Source: a virus
DNA: 33,018 nt
Reading direction: 5' to 3' (one strand)
IMG/VR virus record: IMGVR_UViG_3300025009_000298
Span: 1 to 33,018 of that record
Part shown: positions 1-8,002 of the stretch, in pieces
Layout of the letters: each line of letters opens with the position of its first letter
Position numbering within the stretch: position 1 is the first letter of the stretch
Position numbers and translations under genes: made by a program
Notes under the pieces: model-generated
Database searches by the model: none
Told to the model about the DNA's origin: nothing
The model's input: the letters and a program-made list of their open reading frames with translations, nothing else

Positions 1-417
1 CTAACCTTCGGAGCAGAAAAGAGGCCAGATTTCAAGCAAATATGAGGCGCTGGGTGGTGCGTGGTAATACGCGCTGTGGTGGATAATAGAATCAGTCCTG
101 CGTGGGTTAGGTTAGTCCTATGCTGTGATTGTGGGCAAAGGCAGTCCTATACCAGCAACTTATCAGGATGATGGGTTGATACCTTATAACCGCTGAAGCT
201 TGTTTGGCGAAGGAATGAATTAGCAAGGAAAGCAGCTATCCAGTTCAGGATAGCGGGAATGACGAGCGTTTGAAATGAGTGAGGCAAATAGGCTGCAAGC
301 GTGATGTTCGATTACTGAAAATAACGACCTGACTTTTTTTTGCGTCAGCGTGCAGCGGAAATCCTTTTTTTTAAAAGATTGTAGCTAAGCTAGCGCCCGG
401 ACGCCCAACCGAAAAAA
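1..417. other. Gene-free, structured-looking segment after the terminase gene
   Basis: No convincing open frame on either strand. It contains several hairpins: a 6-bp stem at about 57-74, a perfect 7-bp stem (GCTATCC/GGATAGC) at about 234-253, and a CTGAC/GTCAG stem around a T8 run at about 329-347. The hexamer AGTCCT occurs three times between 93 and 148. A GTGCG at position 57 followed by a hairpin resembles the 5' end of group II introns, but no domain V or maturase gene is present, because the + strand beyond 418 is antisense to the terminase. It may be an untranslated spacer, an intron fragment or a packaging site; this is not resolved. Confidence 0.4.
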
Positions 418-2136
418 TTATAGTCTTGGGCTTACAAAGGTGGAACTTCCTGAGCGATACAGAATCTCACCATACTTAGTCCAGATGCGTTTATCGACAG
501 CATCACCAAAGTGTGTGGCTTCTTCGGGCATGATGGTATCCTTACGCTCTGATGATTTGTCCTTATCAAACTTGCCATCCTTCTCGATGACCCGGGTATT
601 GTTCATTGATATGATGGTGAACTTACAGTTACGGCCATTGATGATGACCTTTGGATAGCGTGGATCGTTTCCTTTTAAGATGTTCGACCAAAGTAGATAC
701 TTGTCATGTTGTGGTGGCTCCATGCCCTTGTGTACTCTGGCTGTTACTCTCCATCCACGTTTCTCCAGTCGTTCAATGGCTTGCTCGTTGTATGGCTTTG
801 AGTTCTTCACGTTAGGCTGACGATGATCACCGTAACGATCACGGAAGTATGACAGATCACGGCATGGATGTTCTTTGTAGTAATCGCAGAACATGTCAAC
901 CAGGTCATCAACAGGTACGCTCTTGGCATCTTGGGGTTTGATATGGAATTCGTTGATCACACAATCGACTGGCTCTACCATCTTAGTGGCAAAGTTGTAG
1001 TTACGCTCCTGACCAATACTAAATAGATTGATCTTTGCTCCCCAGTCGGGAACTATCTCCAGCGGACGGTTAGGATCGCAGTCCAGATCAAAACGGCAAT
1101 CAGGAGTTGAGAGCTGATCAGCATCCCAATTGCTGTTCTCGGCAACTCCACGAATAAAATCATCATTGTATGCATCGTAATAGATGTGACGTTGCGAATC
1201 GAGCGGATAATAACAGTCTTCAACTTTATCGATAATCCAGTTCAGTATCTCGATCATGAAGGTAAGCAGGCTCTGTTTTTTGTATTCCCTGATGATATAC
1301 GACATGCCCAGGTTCTGGACATTATCGAAAGCATTAGCCAAGGTAAATAGTAATCCATCTTTCGAAACAAATGGGGAAATCTGCTTTTTTAGCCTGACGG
1401 TTTCGTTCCAGATATCCTTAAATAGTCTTTTATCTTCGGCAATGGCGGCATCTATAACCTGCAGCTGGAGTTTTACGACCCGGTTCCAGATGTCGAAAAT
1501 AGGAATTCCGGCTTCAGCCATGTAATAATCGCCATAACGGAGCAGCCACATTTGATCGCGGGTATAAGGCATTGAGGAAACGTACCTGAAGCCGTGGTGC
1601 TGTTTGATGCGTTTGGGCGCTTTAAATCCAAAATGTTCCTCGTTCCCACGGTTAGCCGGTGAAACTTCTTCATCGTAACGTTCTTTATTCAGGGTAAGGG
1701 CTTCATCAACGATTTCACGGTCGAGATTGGGACCGCGACTGGATCCGGAGCGTTCTTGCGATAACATCATGAACCCGGTACCATTTGAAAATGAAATAAA
1801 ATTATCAAAGCCCTGCTTAGTAATTTTTTCGAAAGGTTCGGCAAAACCAAGCTTTTTATCGGGACGTCCTCCAATCCTGAAATCCTTATCTTTCTCGTAT
1901 CCTAGCTTTTCAAGGAATTTCAAGGTAGATGGCAAAGTCCTGGTATAAATCTGACCATAAGTACGACCGGTTATCGATGAAATTGACCGCGGCATGTTAC
2001 GCACTATCTGGTTAATTTCCCATCCGATTTTGTACGATTTACCGGTACCACGGCCTTCGATATCAACTTCGTTTTTAGCATCGTTGATGACCGATAACTG
2101 TTGTGGAGCGTTTAATTCAATGATTTTAGTTATCAT
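418..2136 (-). CDS. terL: Phage terminase large subunit
   Basis: Motor and nuclease that drives DNA into the empty prohead and cuts concatemers. The 572-aa product has a Walker A motif EGRGTGKS at residues 27-34 and a Walker B IVDEA at 142-146. A C-terminal nuclease-like region has acidic residues around VPDWG (about residue 360) and DRYGDH (about 433). The length is typical of the family. The ATG overlaps the stop of the upstream gene (ATGA at 2133-2136), indicating translational coupling. A portal gene would normally follow but is not in the remaining 417 bases. Identification rests on the motifs and on the small upstream packaging-like genes. Confidence 0.88.
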   Translation of the reverse strand: MITKIIELNAPQQLSVINDAKNEVDIEGRGTGKSYKIGWEINQIVRNMPRSISSITGRTYGQIYTRTLPSTLKFLEKLGYEKDKDFRIGGRPDKKLGFAEPFEKITKQGFDNFISFSNGTGFMMLSQERSGSSRGPNLDREIVDEALTLNKERYDEEVSPANRGNEEHFGFKAPKRIKQHHGFRYVSSMPYTRDQMWLLRYGDYYMAEAGIPIFDIWNRVVKLQLQVIDAAIAEDKRLFKDIWNETVRLKKQISPFVSKDGLLFTLANAFDNVQNLGMSYIIREYKKQSLLTFMIEILNWIIDKVEDCYYPLDSQRHIYYDAYNDDFIRGVAENSNWDADQLSTPDCRFDLDCDPNRPLEIVPDWGAKINLFSIGQERNYNFATKMVEPVDCVINEFHIKPQDAKSVPVDDLVDMFCDYYKEHPCRDLSYFRDRYGDHRQPNVKNSKPYNEQAIERLEKRGWRVTARVHKGMEPPQHDKYLLWSNILKGNDPRYPKVIINGRNCKFTIISMNNTRVIEKDGKFDKDKSSERKDTIMPEEATHFGDAVDKRIWTKYGEILYRSGSSTFVSPRL

Positions 2137-2726
2137 GTGCTCATTATTTCTTCGGCATCGGCTTCGGTGATTTCATTACCGCCGTAAATGGCCCGGTTTA
2201 GTTCGCGAAGGGCAGCTTCGGGTAAATCCTTCAGATTATTGATATTAAGCTTAAATTGCCGGTTATCGTTCTGTATCAGGATATAGAACTGGTGTTTTTC
2301 GTTACGTTCGTTATCCGGAAGATCGGTCGGCTTTTCGCCAATGATTTTAATCAGGTTGGCATGTTCCATTGCAATTACACGCCGATCTTTATCCGATTCA
2401 CCATTCCGGCACTTGCGGATATTTTCCACAATGTCGTTCAGCAACCAGGTGCGCCACAAATCGTAATCGAATGTATGAAGCGTGTTGAATAAACGGACAG
2501 CCATGCGAAGATCTTCGTAGGCCTGGGCGCGGCTGATATGTGGATATTTCTGTTGATGCAAGCCAACCGCATGTTTTTGAACCGGGTTTTTATCGAGCAC
2601 TTTCGATGCCGATATCACCCGATCAAGCATTTCCTTCTTTTCTTCGGGAAGAGGCGAATTGTCAGGATCAATCATGTGAGCCTTTATCAATTCGTAATTG
2701 GTTTCTTCTAATGCGGTGCGGCTCAT
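2133..2726 (-). CDS. Probable packaging protein, candidate terminase small subunit
   Basis: 197 aa, largely helical and charged, directly upstream of and overlapping the large terminase by 4 bp. A segment around residues 62-80 (ISRAQAYEDLRMAVRLF) looks like a helix-turn-helix-type DNA-binding unit, as expected for a small terminase that recognises packaging DNA. A mixed middle region (about 140-165) may mediate oligomerisation. The assignment is inferred from position and general character, not from a decisive motif. The next gene upstream (2723-3007) is an equally possible DNA-recognition partner, so the two may share the role. Confidence 0.5.
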   Translation of the reverse strand: MSRTALEETNYELIKAHMIDPDNSPLPEEKKEMLDRVISASKVLDKNPVQKHAVGLHQQKYPHISRAQAYEDLRMAVRLFNTLHTFDYDLWRTWLLNDIVENIRKCRNGESDKDRRVIAMEHANLIKIIGEKPTDLPDNERNEKHQFYILIQNDNRQFKLNINNLKDLPEAALRELNRAIYGGNEITEADAEEIMST

Positions 2727-3007
2727 ATTTTGCTCTCCCTTTTATAATTCAACATCATTTGCTGGCTTGGACTGGATCCGTTCAATGCCGATTGCTTAAT
2801 TGCTTTGCGTAAAGTAATTTCAGCTTCGAGCCAACCCTTAAAGTATGCCGCTGCCCTGAAATGCCTTGTATCTTTGTTTTCGATAACGGCCATAAACTTT
2901 TCGGTTTCTTCTTCGGTTAACTCCAGATTAATGGCAATTAACTCAGGTGGAAAAAACAGTCCTGCCATTTCCTCCACTATGCTAAGTTGTTCCTCGCTCA
3001 AATTCAT
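2723..3007 (-). CDS. Small helical DNA-packaging-like protein
   Basis: 94 aa from ATG at 3007; a TTG two codons upstream is a weaker alternative. The middle of the protein (LITEEET-type acidic helix, then AAAYFKGWLEAEITLRKA) and the GSSPSQQMML segment near the C-terminus resemble the N-terminal part of phage small terminases, which often carry a GxxxAQ-type turn after paired helices. The stop overlaps the start of the 2133-2726 gene by 4 bp, so three genes from here to the terminase are tightly coupled. The function is inferred from context and weak sequence resemblance. Confidence 0.5.
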   Translation of the reverse strand: MNLSEEQLSIVEEMAGLFFPPELIAINLELTEEETEKFMAVIENKDTRHFRAAAYFKGWLEAEITLRKAIKQSALNGSSPSQQMMLNYKRESKI

Positions 3008-3644
3008 TTTCAAGTACTTTTAAATCAAATTCAAAAACTTCCTGATCGGTAAAAATCGTACCCCGTTCCAGTTTGGGGTTATCGGTCGCATTTTGGCTAG
3101 TAGTGATACAAATCTTCCAGTTTTCGTTCCAAATCAGGGCAACCTTGGCATGAACAGAGGTGCATTTGTACGGAAAGCTCTCCATTAACATCTGGAAAGG
3201 TTTCGGGCTCATGCTTCGTACCCGGTTATCGATGATCACACGAAATGAAAGCAGCTCCTGACGCTCCAACCGGTTCCGCAGCTGCTCAATGCTTTTCTGG
3301 CTAAAGCTGTACGAGGTCATCATCGCATGAGCCGGACCCGTTTGTTTTAGAATGTACATCATCAGGCGCACCAGGTTAAAGTTTCCCCAACTGTAGAAGT
3401 GAGTAGTTTTGCCATTTTCGAGCTGCCCAATGGCTTTGGTCAGGCTTCGGTCAATATCCGAAACAAAAACAGGTAAGCTATTCATCGTTACTAACCCAAC
3501 CGGATCGGGTTTAGCTCCTGGCGGCGGATAAGTGGTATTATCCTGAAGGGGCCTATAAACTCCACTGTCTTCACGAGCTGGACATGGCGGTGGATTTTTA
3601 AAGACAGGCAGTCCTGGATCTGATTTGAATGGATTAATGAGCAT
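2982..3644 (-). CDS. PLD-like (HKD-superfamily) protein
   Basis: 220 aa. The last third has an HxK element in SVHAKVALIWN (about residues 163-173), followed about 14 residues later by a conserved-looking Asn in TTSQNATDN and a Glu in KLERGTIF. This matches one half-site of the phospholipase D/HKD phosphodiesterase superfamily, whose phage members are usually nucleases. The N-terminal 50 residues are rich in proline and likely disordered. Only one HKD-like motif is present, so an active enzyme would need to dimerise. Its place beside terminase genes suggests a DNA-processing role, but that is inference. Overlaps both neighbours. Confidence 0.6.
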   Translation of the reverse strand: MLINPFKSDPGLPVFKNPPPCPAREDSGVYRPLQDNTTYPPPGAKPDPVGLVTMNSLPVFVSDIDRSLTKAIGQLENGKTTHFYSWGNFNLVRLMMYILKQTGPAHAMMTSYSFSQKSIEQLRNRLERQELLSFRVIIDNRVRSMSPKPFQMLMESFPYKCTSVHAKVALIWNENWKICITTSQNATDNPKLERGTIFTDQEVFEFDLKVLENEFERGTT

Positions 3645-3909
3645 GATTATTTTTTAAATGCTTAATAAATAGTTCTATCTCAGTTTTAAGTAATTCCATT
3701 TTTTCGATAAAATCTTCAATGGTTTCAGTGTTCTTAATTAATTTAATCGTTTTACTGCAATCTGATATTGCCAAAAAAGTAGTTCTTTCAGTCCCATCGC
3801 TATATTTCACTTCTCCATCAAAAGCGGCAACACTTCCAAGCGACGGATAAGTTTCTTTATTTAGCCAAGTTCTTTTATTGTATGGCTTGGCGTGGATGGG
3901 CTTATTCAT
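3634..3909 (-). CDS. Hypothetical phage protein
   Basis: 91 aa from ATG at 3909 (MNKPIHAKPYNKRTW). This start is preferred over a position nine codons upstream because it leaves a 7-base gap after the small membrane protein gene instead of an overlap. The N-terminal half looks like a small beta domain (VAAFDGEVKYSDGTERTTFLAI); the C-terminal 40 residues form a charged helix likely to be a coiled coil. No family recognised. It is co-transcribed with the PLD-like gene, which its 3' end overlaps by 11 bp. Confidence 0.55.
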   Translation of the reverse strand: MNKPIHAKPYNKRTWLNKETYPSLGSVAAFDGEVKYSDGTERTTFLAISDCSKTIKLIKNTETIEDFIEKMELLKTEIELFIKHLKNNHAH

Positions 3910-3916
3910 ATCAATT

Positions 3917-4090
3917 CTATTTAAAGAAACAGTCAAAAAATCCGCCGGTGTATAATAAAAACAGAATAAATCCCCACTTTAACACATAGTTCATGGTGTC
4001 AAAATTTGTGTCTTTTGATTCACCTTCATAAATAATAGAAGTAACTAATCCAATCATCACAATCACCAATAATACAATTTGTGTCCACAT
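3917..4090 (-). CDS. Small two-helix membrane protein
   Basis: 57 aa, starting MWTQIVLLVIVM. Two hydrophobic segments (about residues 4-20 and 36-51) are separated by a short acidic, polar linker. Start and stop fit cleanly in the operon: 3 bases after the previous stop and 7 bases before the next ATG. Size and topology would suit a small holin or another membrane-insertion protein, but no lysis enzyme is visible nearby, so the function is open. Confidence 0.6.
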   Translation of the reverse strand: MWTQIVLLVIVMIGLVTSIIYEGESKDTNFDTMNYVLKWGFILFLLYTGGFFDCFFK

Positions 4091-4093
4091 GGC

Positions 4094-4924
4094 TTATATT
4101 TTTAGCAGTTTATAATCAATCTCTTCAATCATTTTTAACCGGGCTTTAATCCGGTTTTCGAGTTTCATCCGTTTAGGTCCATTTGGCATTGGTTTTTTAA
4201 TTGTGCCCTGCTTTTCGCTCTGGTAGTCCAACAGGCTTTGGTCTTTCGTATTGGCGCTCTGCTGATTCTTTTTCATCTTTCGGAGCTGTTCCGCATCATC
4301 GGGTAATTCGGTTTTGGCTTTTTCTTTCGGCGTTGGCCATATTTCCGACTCTTCAGGAACAAATCCGGTGCTTTTATACACTTTCTGAATATCGTAAAGC
4401 AACTGGAGCCTATCCGATAACGATTTAACGATGCCAAAAAGCTGCTCGCGTTTTGTTTTTAATGCCTGGCTGTTGCCTTCGGGCATTTCAGTCATAATGC
4501 GGTGTGTTTTGCTTCGTTCCTGAAACGTTTCGGCATATTCGGCGATCACCCGGCGAATAATAGCAGGGTATTCCTCGATACGTTTCACATCAATAGTTTC
4601 TGGCATGGCATCGACTGCTTCGCGCTCAGCCACCGATGCTTTGCTAATCAGCGCTCCTGCTCCCTGAGCAGCGAAGCGTGTCAAAGGGAGCATATCTTTC
4701 ACCACTACGATTTTCTTTTCAACCAGCAACTGCCCGTACTCCAGTCCAACCGATTTACATAGTTCTGCAATAATTTTGGTCGAATAGCGCAACTTGTGAC
4801 CAGGGAAATCACGCCTTAACATTACGTTTCGTCCGTATGCGTTATAAAGCGCCACACCTGCCTCGTAATCGCAGCCGTCGGCAATCCATTGTAACACTTC
4901 CTGTTTAATTTCCTCTGAGTTCAT
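4094..4924 (-). CDS. Hypothetical helical late protein with palindrome-derived segments
   Basis: 276 aa, rich in charged helices. Not recognised as a known family. The first 80 residues look folded; residues about 190-250 are lysine- and glutamine-rich and likely disordered. Two short palindromic repeats lie inside the coding sequence in frame, encoding MLPLTRFAAQGAG and VAEREAVDAM near residues 80-104. Repeat insertion has thus apparently been tolerated in the protein. It overlaps the upstream sugar-transferase gene by 20 bp and precedes the small membrane protein by 3 bp, so it belongs to the same late transcript. Confidence 0.6.
   Translation of the reverse strand: MNSEEIKQEVLQWIADGCDYEAGVALYNAYGRNVMLRRDFPGHKLRYSTKIIAELCKSVGLEYGQLLVEKKIVVVKDMLPLTRFAAQGAGALISKASVAEREAVDAMPETIDVKRIEEYPAIIRRVIAEYAETFQERSKTHRIMTEMPEGNSQALKTKREQLFGIVKSLSDRLQLLYDIQKVYKSTGFVPEESEIWPTPKEKAKTELPDDAEQLRKMKKNQQSANTKDQSLLDYQSEKQGTIKKPMPNGPKRMKLENRIKARLKMIEEIDYKLLKI
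4611..4630. repeat. REP-like palindromic element, copy 1a (coding)
   Basis: TCGACTGCTTCGCGCTCAGC, nearly identical to the core of the copy at 24026-24050. It encodes EREAV in the host gene, and the 24026 copy encodes the same EREAV string. Confidence 0.6.
4660..4690. repeat. REP-like palindromic element, copy 1b (coding)
   Basis: CTCCCTGAGCAGCGAAGC followed by GTGTCAAAGGGAG. Arms CTCCCT and AGGGAG pair. Same family as the copies at 8944, 24026 and 29544 (core CTTCGACA...CTCAGG on one strand). Lies in frame inside the 4094-4924 gene. Confidence 0.65.
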
Positions 4925-5840
4925 TGTATATCATTTCAAATTTGAATTCCAGTTTGCGCTTCAGTCCTGGTGTTTCGCCCTGTTCAAATAATTTAAGCAT
5001 GTTTACTCCATGCAGGTATTTTCTGAACATTCCAACTCCTTTCTTATAATCGCGGTCACCTTCCAACCAACTACATATCTCCACCGTGCGGTCCTCAATT
5101 TCCGAAGCTTCAAAATCTGACTGTTCCGGAAAGTTTTTCCACAAAAAATAAATGAGCGAACGGTTTAATCCCTGATCGTTATACCCTAAGAATTGAGCGT
5201 TTTCCATTTTATTGACCAAATCGGCATATTTGTAATTTTTATAAATCGTCTTTTTCTGATTGCATAGGTGTTCGGCCTGTAGTTTCATTACGTTACCATA
5301 AATACTCCTGAAGGTCAGCCCAATTCCTTCGGCATAATCGTATTGTTGCATCACCATTCTGAAATCATTTTTATTCATCAGCATAGGAGCATGGTAATCG
5401 TATTGCAAGGTTGTTTCACCCCGTTCGAGTAAAGTTTCGAATGTTCGGCGAAGGCGGTGACGATAAAACTGAGCTTTCCAGAACGGTTCGGGCCTATCCT
5501 TCATATCGCCTTTGTGCATCCACGGTATTTCTGCTGCCACCACTGGTTGCATAATGATGAAATCGTCGTTCATAAACAGAAAATTATCCGATAACTCCGG
5601 AATATTACAGACATGAAGCAGTTTATGAATCATGTTCCCATCGGCATTAATTGCCGGATCAAAAATGTCTTTAGCCTTAATATGGATGATGTTTTGAAGA
5701 AATTTTGGACATTCGCCAACTACATAAATAGTACGAACACCCATCAGGTTTTTCTGAACACTTCGAAGGCTGAAGCGGATCTCATTGTCGTTCCATTTCG
5801 AGCCCGTACCCAATACATAAACCAAATCAATTGCTTCCAT
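4905..5840 (-). CDS. Stealth-like sugar-phosphate transferase / glycosyltransferase
   Basis: 311 aa. The start MEAIDLVYVLGTGSKWNDNE matches the conserved region 1 style of Stealth proteins (IDxVYxWVxGxD), and NFLFMNDDFIIMQPV (about residues 86-100) matches region 2. Stealth enzymes transfer sugar-1-phosphates to build capsule-type glycans. Region 3/4 histidines are less clear, though a YDYHAPMLMNK segment (about 148-158) fits an H-P pair region. It is the last of four adjacent surface-modification genes (7582 down to 4905). The likely job is to decorate the virion or alter the lysogen's surface; the substrate is unknown. Confidence 0.65.
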   Translation of the reverse strand: MEAIDLVYVLGTGSKWNDNEIRFSLRSVQKNLMGVRTIYVVGECPKFLQNIIHIKAKDIFDPAINADGNMIHKLLHVCNIPELSDNFLFMNDDFIIMQPVVAAEIPWMHKGDMKDRPEPFWKAQFYRHRLRRTFETLLERGETTLQYDYHAPMLMNKNDFRMVMQQYDYAEGIGLTFRSIYGNVMKLQAEHLCNQKKTIYKNYKYADLVNKMENAQFLGYNDQGLNRSLIYFLWKNFPEQSDFEASEIEDRTVEICSWLEGDRDYKKGVGMFRKYLHGVNMLKLFEQGETPGLKRKLEFKFEMIYNELRGN

Positions 5841-5843
5841 TGC

Positions 5844-6353
5844 TTATCTCATTATTCCGGCAAAGCGGATGTCGGTATTTGTATATGAAATTTCGAACCA
5901 CGAGAATTGCTCCAGATCAATCGCCTCAATAAGCATTTCGGCGGTGACATTGCAATAGTAAAATGGTGTTTTAGGGCTGTCCTGTGGCAAATGTTCCAAT
6001 GTACCATGTTCTTTTCGTCCTCTTCCGGCTGCGGTAATCAGGAGTAAACCTTCACCGTTCAGCAATTCAACCATGTGTTGTATGCTTTCTTTCCAATGCT
6101 CGTCGTGTTCAAGCATTTCGGTACTGATAATTACATCAAATACTTTTTCGGGCTGGTATAAATGCACCTGGGTAACCACATCAACGTTTTTACCCTCGCA
6201 AATGTCGATGCCTCTATATAAACCTCCATTGAACAGGTAACGATTGTTGCCGTTAATGTCAAGGCTTCCGCAGTCAAGAATATCTTTATTCTTAAACTTT
6301 TCAGGGAAGCGGCTTTTAATGCCTTCACAAAATTGTTTTACCTCTATATGCAT
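5844..6353 (-). CDS. Class I SAM-dependent methyltransferase
   Basis: 169 aa, a compact Methyltransf_11-like Rossmann fold. Motif I is represented by DILDCGSLDINGNN (about residues 24-37), with an acidic residue at GIDI (about 49-52). The post-motif VFDVIISTEMLEHDEHW (about 70-86) has the typical EMLEH, and GLLLITAAG (about 102-110) forms the next strand. Lying between sugar-transferase genes, it probably methylates a sugar or lipid-linked glycan, as in many glycan loci. Nothing suggests a nucleic-acid substrate. Tightly spaced in the operon (3 bases to the next start). Confidence 0.75.
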   Translation of the reverse strand: MHIEVKQFCEGIKSRFPEKFKNKDILDCGSLDINGNNRYLFNGGLYRGIDICEGKNVDVVTQVHLYQPEKVFDVIISTEMLEHDEHWKESIQHMVELLNGEGLLLITAAGRGRKEHGTLEHLPQDSPKTPFYYCNVTAEMLIEAIDLEQFSWFEISYTNTDIRFAGIMR

Positions 6354-6359
6354 CTGGAG

Positions 6360-7019
6360 TTATTTAAACTGTTTATAAAACTCAAAACTTTCTTTTCGTA
6401 CTCGTTGCTTAAGCCATTCTCTACTATTGTTTAAAGGAATTCTCAGGGGTTTACCGTTCTGTATCCCGTTATGAAAGTTGCCAGGGCAGAAACCAACGCC
6501 ATGTTTTATTCCAATGGGCGGATTTTGAAGATTGAGATATCCTTTGTTGCAATTGTGTTTCCAGAGTTCACGATCGAAATAAAGCAATGTAGTGTCTGGC
6601 CAGCTGAAATTTTCTAAAGCCGATATTTTAAAAGCTGTACAGAATAAAGACGATCTTCCGGGATGTTGCGAAACTCTTGGAAAGTTTTGTTGCAGCAAAT
6701 ACAATGTAGTTGTTTGAATGCCTACCATTTGTGCATTTTCTAACGCAATGCTGACTTTTTCAACGTAATCGTCGGGGTAATAATCATCATTTTCAATAAT
6801 GATGCAATATTCAAAACCACCATTTTTTGCCAGTTCAATTCCCTTTCGGATGCGAGGTACAATATCAACCACACCTTCAACAGCAATGTCGTTAAGAATA
6901 AAGTGTTCTCCTGCCTTGTATGTTTGCCTTTTCATCTGCCATATGCAATGTTCCAGAAATTTTGGGCGGTCGTTCCGATCTGGTGTTATAAGGCAAATCA
7001 GATTATTAGGTATTTTCAT
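6360..7019 (-). CDS. GT-A fold glycosyltransferase
   Basis: 219 aa. The start IPNNLICLITPDRNDRP resembles the nucleotide-sugar-binding strand of GT2-like enzymes. IIIENDDYYPDDYVEK (about residues 73-88) contains the D-x-D-type metal and sugar-phosphate site. The GVGFCPGNFHNG segment near residue 175 may contribute acceptor-site residues. Transfers a sugar from a nucleotide donor to an unknown acceptor in the cytoplasm. Second gene of the glycan-modification cluster, 8 bases after the previous stop. Confidence 0.72.
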   Translation of the reverse strand: MKIPNNLICLITPDRNDRPKFLEHCIWQMKRQTYKAGEHFILNDIAVEGVVDIVPRIRKGIELAKNGGFEYCIIIENDDYYPDDYVEKVSIALENAQMVGIQTTTLYLLQQNFPRVSQHPGRSSLFCTAFKISALENFSWPDTTLLYFDRELWKHNCNKGYLNLQNPPIGIKHGVGFCPGNFHNGIQNGKPLRIPLNNSREWLKQRVRKESFEFYKQFK

Positions 7020-7027
7020 GTTATGAT

Positions 7028-7582
7028 TTACATTAAGATGGATTTATCTGACGGTCCGTTTTTCATCCGGTAATAGTGCAGTACATACATGCCACGCATC
7101 AGGTATTGCTTCATCCCTGTTTTTCGTATCGCTTTACTAATCCGGGTATCAATGCCTAAAATGTTCTTACCGGTGGTCCAATCCTTCACCTGCTCACGAA
7201 TTAGTAACCAGGTAGATTTTCGTATCAGCATCAGGTAACCCAGCGCATTCAGTTCTCCCAAGTCGTTCACCTCTCCATGATAGGCAGCATGCAGCTGTTC
7301 GGCTTTTGTTCGGTGGTAAACTATTGATGGATTGTTCATATCGGCGCCTTTCCATTTCAATTCGGGGCGGCTCGTTCGGCTTGCATAACAGGTAAATAGT
7401 CCTGTTTCGGGATATTTATCGATGTATGTTTGCATCTGGTGACCAAAGTCTGATATCAGGAAAAGCACATCGCCGTCCATCATACACACCCAGTCGTTAG
7501 GATCCTGCACAAGGTTCATGTAAGCATCCCACGCTTCGAATAGCTTTTTATTAAAGGAATATGGAGTGAAATACCAGATCAT
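7028..7582 (-). CDS. GT-A fold glycosyltransferase
   Basis: 184 aa from ATG at 7582, chosen because it overlaps the upstream stop as ATGA and gives a start (MIWYFTPYSFNKKLFEAWDAYM) typical of this family. A longer frame reaches 7618. The acidic metal-site motif is in DWVCMMDGDVLFL (about residues 30-42). A later GYLMLIRKSTW segment and C-terminal LHYYRMKN fit small prokaryotic GT-A glycosyltransferases. Works with the two neighbouring transferases and the methyltransferase, probably adding successive sugars to one glycan. The donor is not predictable. Confidence 0.72.
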   Translation of the reverse strand: MIWYFTPYSFNKKLFEAWDAYMNLVQDPNDWVCMMDGDVLFLISDFGHQMQTYIDKYPETGLFTCYASRTSRPELKWKGADMNNPSIVYHRTKAEQLHAAYHGEVNDLGELNALGYLMLIRKSTWLLIREQVKDWTTGKNILGIDTRISKAIRKTGMKQYLMRGMYVLHYYRMKNGPSDKSILM

Positions 7583-7830
7583 GCCGCTTTTCTTCTCCTT
7601 CCATGCTGTTTTTGCCAACCTTTAAGTTTGTGGTGTTTTGTTGCCTGGGCAATAGAGGTATAATCGAGATTGAAGTTTTTGAACGCGAAATAATGATTCG
7701 TATTAACAAACTTTCCGTCATTGTGCTTTTTAGGACCACGTAAGTAAGCCGGAAGATGAGCATTTTTATTTTTTCTGAAACATTTCGGTGCAATCAATTG
7801 ACCTTTCTTTTCACTTCTGATTTTTTCCAT
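7579..7830 (-). CDS. Small basic hypothetical protein
   Basis: 83 aa from ATG at 7830 (MEKIRSEKKGQLIAPKCF), with a purine-rich GAAGAA a few bases upstream. A longer frame uses a TTG at 7896 and would add a hydrophobic leader, less likely. Strongly basic, ending GWQKQHGRRRKAA. Its TGA overlaps the next ATG, so it is translationally coupled to the glycosyltransferase. No family recognised; the repeated K/R content might bind nucleic acid. Confidence 0.5.
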   Translation of the reverse strand: MEKIRSEKKGQLIAPKCFRKNKNAHLPAYLRGPKKHNDGKFVNTNHYFAFKNFNLDYTSIAQATKHHKLKGWQKQHGRRRKAA

Positions 7831-7900
7831 GTGTTCTTCAGTTTTATATAATGATGAACCAAAAATAAAGAGCAGAAAAAAGAGCAGAAAGGACAAAACA

Positions 7901-7935
7901 ATGATGAATTATGATTTATGAATGATGAATGAAAC
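7901..7935. repeat. 7-bp-periodic degenerate repeat (ATTATGA type)
   Basis: Five consecutive heptamers: ATGATGA, ATTATGA, TTTATGA, ATGATGA, ATGAAAC. Related in period and composition to 25600-25627. Lies between the structural module and the glycan cluster. Confidence 0.65.
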
Positions 7936-7946
7936 AGTACCCTTTG

Positions 7947-7966
7947 CCGTCTGCTTTAGCTGACGG
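7947..7966. repeat. Short palindrome CCGTC...GACGG
   Basis: CCGTCTGCTTTAGCTGACGG, arms CCGTC/GACGG, in the repeat-rich gap between the structural module and the glycan cluster. Resembles small dispersed intergenic palindromes of Bacteroidota. Confidence 0.5.
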
Positions 7967-7975
7967 ACATGAAGC

Positions 7976-8002
7976 AAAAAAAAGCCCCGATCACTCGGAG
8001 CT
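7976..8002 (-). terminator. Rho-independent terminator after the capsid operon
   Basis: On the - strand an 8-bp stem AGCTCCGA/TCGGGGCT with a GTGA loop is followed by eight T. It overlaps the stop codon of the 7991-8338 gene and closes the head-protein transcript before the glycan cluster. Confidence 0.8.

Noticed and set aside
57-360. Full group II intron on the + strand
   Set aside because: Only a 5'-like segment is suggested; no domain V, no maturase, and the following sequence is antisense to the terminase.
7831-7896. Extension of the small basic protein to a TTG at 7896
   Set aside because: It adds a hydrophobic stretch encoded by low-complexity, duplicated sequence (AGAGCAGAAA twice). 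ATG at 7830 has a better leader.
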